This document shows, piece after piece, positions 31,720-34,286 of a stretch of DNA of 34,286 bases. The position numbers and the translations under genes are program-made. A model generated the notes under the pieces. The model made no database searches, was not told where the DNA came from, and worked only from the letters and a program-made list of their open reading frames with translations. The stretch is taken from the NCBI GenBank assembly GCA_035258565.1, contig DATFXF010000015.1, positions 1 through 34,286 on the forward strand, given 5' to 3'. This DNA comes from DATFXF01 sp035258565 (lineage in GTDB: Bacteria; Acidobacteriota; Terriglobia; Acidiferrales; UBA7541). Position 1 is the first letter of the stretch; the number at the start of each line of letters is the position of its first letter.

Positions 31720-32568
31720 TCAGTGACCTCCGCGCAAAGACTCTTCCTCGAGCTGCCCGCCGAGGTTGCGCGACCAGCGGCGCAGTCGGTTGAACCAGAC
31801 ATCCGGCCTGATCCCAATGCGCAAGACCACCACCGTGGTGTTGTCTTCGCCGCCGTATTCATTCGCCAGCGCGACGAGGCGGTCGGCGGCTGCCTGCGCG
31901 GCAAGATGGGTGAGCAATGTGCTGGCGATTTCCGGATCGGTGACCATGCGCGTCAGCCCATCCGAGCAAAGCAGCAGAGTGTCGCCTTCCAGTAAGAGAT
32001 GCTCGTCGGTGTCAGCTTCGACCTCCTCCTGGGCGCCGAGCGCACGAGTCAGCACGCTCTGCATCTTGCTGGACTCGGCCTCCTGAGGCGTAATCAATCC
32101 CTGGCGCAGCTGCTCGGCGACCAGCGAATGGTCGACAGTAAGCTGCTCGAGCGCGCCCGCGCGGAGCAGGTAGGCGCGACTATCGCCCACATGGGCGAGG
32201 CTGAGCTTCTGGCCATCGAGCCATGCGGCGAGCACCGTGGCGCCCATCCCGCGGTGCGCAGCGTTGCTTCCCGCCGCCTCATGAATCTTGCGGTTCGCCA
32301 GGTGGACGGCGCTGGCCAGGCGGTTGGTCTTTTCGGAAAGATCGGCCTTTGGCTCCCCGAAGAACGGCGCGGAGAAATTGTTGGCCGCCTCCAGGCAGTG
32401 CGCCGCCACACTCTCGACTGCCAGCGCGCTCGCAACCTCACCGTGTGCTTCTCCTCCCATCCCGTCGGACAGGATGAAGAGGTTGAGGTCAGGCAGCAGG
32501 CGGTAGCTGTCCTCATTGTTATTGCGCACGCGGCCAATGTCGGTGCGCGCGCCGATGTCAAGGCGCAC
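31720..32568 (-). CDS. PP2C-type Ser/Thr protein phosphatase (Stp1/IreP-like)
   Basis: 282 residues. All metal-site motifs are present: RNNNEDSY with E19-D20, LSDGMGGEAHGE with D35, AHVGDSRAYLL, VLTRALG, LLCSDGLTRMV and GGEDNTTVVVL. It removes phosphate from serine or threonine on proteins. The GTG start has GGAG 7 nt upstream. The C-terminal ~40 residues (WFNRLRRWSRNLGG) are basic and may approach the membrane. It sits first in a coupled pair with the FHA gene. Neither a Ser/Thr kinase nor a further partner is in view. Confidence 0.94.
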   Translation of the reverse strand: MRLDIGARTDIGRVRNNNEDSYRLLPDLNLFILSDGMGGEAHGEVASALAVESVAAHCLEAANNFSAPFFGEPKADLSEKTNRLASAVHLANRKIHEAAGSNAAHRGMGATVLAAWLDGQKLSLAHVGDSRAYLLRAGALEQLTVDHSLVAEQLRQGLITPQEAESSKMQSVLTRALGAQEEVEADTDEHLLLEGDTLLLCSDGLTRMVTDPEIASTLLTHLAAQAAADRLVALANEYGGEDNTTVVVLRIGIRPDVWFNRLRRWSRNLGGQLEEESLRGGH

Positions 32569-33220
32569 GGGAAAACTCCAAACCTCCAGAGTCGCCTAGA
32601 GAGCAAGACCCGCCCGAGGAGAGCATAGTGCGCGAAGGTGTACTCGACGGGCCGAATCCCACAAAATTCGTGATCTTTTGCCAGGCTAACAAAGCAGCCG
32701 TCGAGGTTCAAGGGGGAGTGGAAGCAAATAGTTACGGCCTCAATTTGATAAAGGCCCGTATTGAAAAATATGGTGGGCCCTAACAGACGATTTTAGAACT
32801 CTACCGCTGAGTCAGATTGTGGCTGGCATTCCACACTTTAACGAGCTTATTCTGCGCTGACTCAACGCAGCAACCTGATTTGTCCGATCTCTCTCCTGGC
32901 CGAAACGTCCATTCTAGGGTTTTGGCAACCCTAACCGGTGGGTGACAACCACGATCCTGTCAGAGCCCGCTTGCGCGTCGGAAGCAAACCGTTTCGAAGC
33001 GAGCCAAGCGCGACCAGATGATTTGCTTGACACGGGAGCCATGCGGGCAGTAGGTTCCGTCCGCGCTGGTCGGTATCTTGGCGTAGGCCCTTCCTTTTGG
33101 ATCAGTTGGAATTCGACTCGAAAGCGGCACCATGCCCCGCGATTTGTCGATTATGGTGACCAAAGATGATTCTCCGGCTACTTACGCCGGGAGATTCGCA
33201 GGCCAGCCGAGGAGGAAATT
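32569..33220. other. 652-bp structured gap upstream of the secreted protein
   Basis: No gene is supported. It contains three hairpin-like elements: a 7-bp stem with a GAAA tetraloop (32756-32773), TGAGTCAG/CTGACTCA (32808-32815 and 32857-32864), and TAGGGTT/AACCCTA around 5 nt (32915-32933). Two promoter-like pairs are seen: TTGATA-N18-TATGGT (32745-32774) and TTGACA-N18-TAGGTT (33027-33056). The minus-strand frame 32960-33163 (67 residues) is not recognisable and is not called. Possible uses are an untranslated leader, a small RNA, or recombination debris. Confidence 0.4.
33027..33056 (+). promoter_or_regulatory. Candidate promoter for the secreted-protein gene
   Basis: TTGACA (33027-33032), 18-bp spacer, TAGGTT (33051-33056), about 165 bp upstream of the ATG. 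The -10 is poor, so confidence is low. Confidence 0.3.
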
Positions 33221-33997
33221 ATGTTGAAACGGTTTGTTCCCCTGATCGTGGTGGGATTGCTCGCCTTCAGCGCGCCGGTAGCTTTGTCTCAAATGGAGCA
33301 GGCGCACGCCATTTATACCTACGTGAGCCAGTTCCAAGTGCCCCGCGCCAACTGGGCGCAGTACGCCGAGGAAACTGAGAAAACTGCCAATCCGATTCTC
33401 ATGCGCCTGTTTACCGATGGAACGCTCGTCGGCTGGGGGAATTTTGAAAACACTGTGCACACCACTGACAGGATGACGCATGGGGCGTGGTGGTCATCAA
33501 CGAGCCTCGTTGGTATCACTCGCGTGCTCGACGAACTCCGCAAGGCCGGCCCGCGGCCCGGCCAGATCGCGGCCACCAAACATGAAGACTTCTTGATGCG
33601 CACGGTGTATTCCCACACCGGCAGTGTCCCTGGGGGCGGAACCGGATACCTGCGGGTGAACTGCACCTTGACTCAGCCCGGCAAGAGCGACGATTTCGTC
33701 GCGACGATCAAGAAATATCTGGGCCCTACCTTTGAAGACCAGTTCAAGAAAGGCAACGCCACCTCCTATGGAATGGACGAACAGTATGTCTTCACTGCAC
33801 CAGGGTCGACGCGCTGTACTGTTGTGACCTTCCCCAACGCCGAGGCCATGAACAAGTGGGCCGACGCCATTGCGGCAACGCTGGACAAGATGAGCCAAGA
33901 CGACCGCAAGGCCTGGCAGGACGCCCTGGCAAGCACAACGGTGCCCAACAGCCGGCGCGATATGTTGGCGCGCATCACGCATTCCGCGCATAAGTGA
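33221..33997 (+). CDS. Secreted protein of unknown function
   Basis: 258 residues, family not recognised. The ATG has GAGGAGG 6 nt upstream. Residues 1-23 form a Sec signal peptide (Lys-Arg, then PLIVVGLLAFSAPVALS before Q24). The mature protein has two stretches with an alternating strand pattern, YTYVSQFQVPRANWAQYAEE and, ~115 residues later, GYLRVNCTLTQPGKSDDF followed by VATIKKYL. This repeats the layout of a ferredoxin-like dimeric barrel (strand, then a helix-forming WAQYAEETEK or DDFVATIKKY segment), but the family is not named. No lipobox, no catalytic motif. The neighbour downstream is a recombinase on the other strand. Confidence 0.8.
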   Translation: MLKRFVPLIVVGLLAFSAPVALSQMEQAHAIYTYVSQFQVPRANWAQYAEETEKTANPILMRLFTDGTLVGWGNFENTVHTTDRMTHGAWWSSTSLVGITRVLDELRKAGPRPGQIAATKHEDFLMRTVYSHTGSVPGGGTGYLRVNCTLTQPGKSDDFVATIKKYLGPTFEDQFKKGNATSYGMDEQYVFTAPGSTRCTVVTFPNAEAMNKWADAIAATLDKMSQDDRKAWQDALASTTVPNSRRDMLARITHSAHK

Positions 33998-34164
33998 GGC
34001 TCCGCTCCCGCCATCGTCCTGAGTGTGGGTGGTGCCAGGGAGGGAACTGGACCGAACGTCTGCCAGTGGCGTTTAGCTGGTTGGCAGCCGCATAGTCGGT
34101 GCAAAACCTAATCCCTTGGCATGCGCGTGATCCTAGATCGCGCGGCCCAGCCGAAGTGAAGTTC

Positions 34165-34286
34165 TCATCCTTCGTTCCAGGGTTTTGGCAGGGATTTGGC
34201 AAGCCTAGATAAGGCCCTTCGCGCGGTCGTGACTCCTACCGCCAACTTGCTCGCGATTTCGCGCCAGGAGGCTCCCTGAGCGCGTA
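34165..34286 (-). CDS. Serine recombinase/resolvase, C-terminal fragment (N-part outside window)
   Basis: The minus-strand frame enters from the right edge and stops with TGA at 34165-34167, giving 39 residues: RAQGASWREIASKLAVGVTT followed by ARRALSRL and a Lys/Pro tail. The first half is the helix-turn-helix that ends resolvase/invertase recombinases (GxSWxEIAxxLxVGxxTxxRAL). It lacks a start codon in the window, so an ORF search by start codon would miss it. The catalytic serine would lie ~150 residues upstream, beyond the edge. It implies a mobile element or inversion system starting just right of the window. Confidence 0.7.
   Translation of the reverse strand, partial: RAQGASWREIASKLAVGVTTARRALSRLAKSLPKPWNEG

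Noticed and set aside
32960..33163. 67-residue minus-strand frame in the 652-bp gap
   Set aside because: Starts ATG and reads smoothly, but its third-position composition is ambiguous, no ribosome site is seen and no family is recognised; kept only as a possibility.
34110..34142. GCGCGTGATC...GATCGCGCG near-palindrome downstream of the secreted protein
   Set aside because: The arms do not align without a bulge, and simple GATC/GCGC content explains it.
1..34286. CRISPR array or rRNA operon
   Set aside because: No regularly spaced repeats and no conserved rRNA blocks were seen on either strand.

Overview
The window is a GC-rich stretch of bacterial chromosome from an organism with an outer membrane: its left edge is the C-terminal barrel of LptD, and it also carries rlpA. 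The LptD type, the MerR-TPR regulator and the mix of housekeeping genes suggest Acidobacteriota, probably a metagenome-derived genome. That assignment is inference, since no rRNA is present.

Layout. (1) 1-2.3 kb: lptD 3' end, about 590 bp without a gene, and a VOC-fold protein. (2) 2.5-15.1 kb: a dense DNA-repair island. DUF72 and ligD lie on the minus strand and are divergent from ku, which is followed by a MerR-TPR regulator, a full-length Lhr helicase and a second, archaeal-type ATP-dependent ligase. Convergent to these are a family-5 uracil-DNA glycosylase and a DUF488 protein. (3) 15.1-19.8 kb: a predicted free-standing small RNA (extended -10 promoter plus intrinsic terminator), a TetR regulator, an exported truncated haemoglobin, a decayed transposase, an ArnT/PMT-like glycosyltransferase and a tandem-ACT protein. 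(4) 20.1-26.1 kb: a tight aromatic amino-acid operon, trpC-trpF-trpB-trpA-aroQ-aroF-tyrA, with a clear promoter in front and a strong hairpin behind. The anthranilate genes (trpE, trpG, trpD) are missing. (5) 26.1-28.5 kb: a two-subunit 3-oxoacid CoA-transferase, a small conserved-looking unknown and pgsA. (6) 28.5-34.3 kb: a rhomboid protease with an N-terminal zinc ribbon, a small helical protein, RlpA, a HIT protein, a PP2C-FHA phospho-signalling pair, a 650-bp structured gap, an unknown secreted protein and, at the right edge on the minus strand, the C-terminal tail of a serine recombinase.

How it fits together. LigD and Ku form a two-component end-joining system. The Lhr-ligase pair and UdgB add a second ligation route and uracil repair next to it. 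The trp/aro operon joins the last steps of tryptophan synthesis to the shared entry step (DAHP synthase) and to the chorismate mutase/prephenate dehydrogenase branch. The items most worth a second look are the predicted small RNA at 15.3 kb with a possible operator over its promoter, the combined repair island, and the recombinase tail with a repeated 12-mer at the right end.
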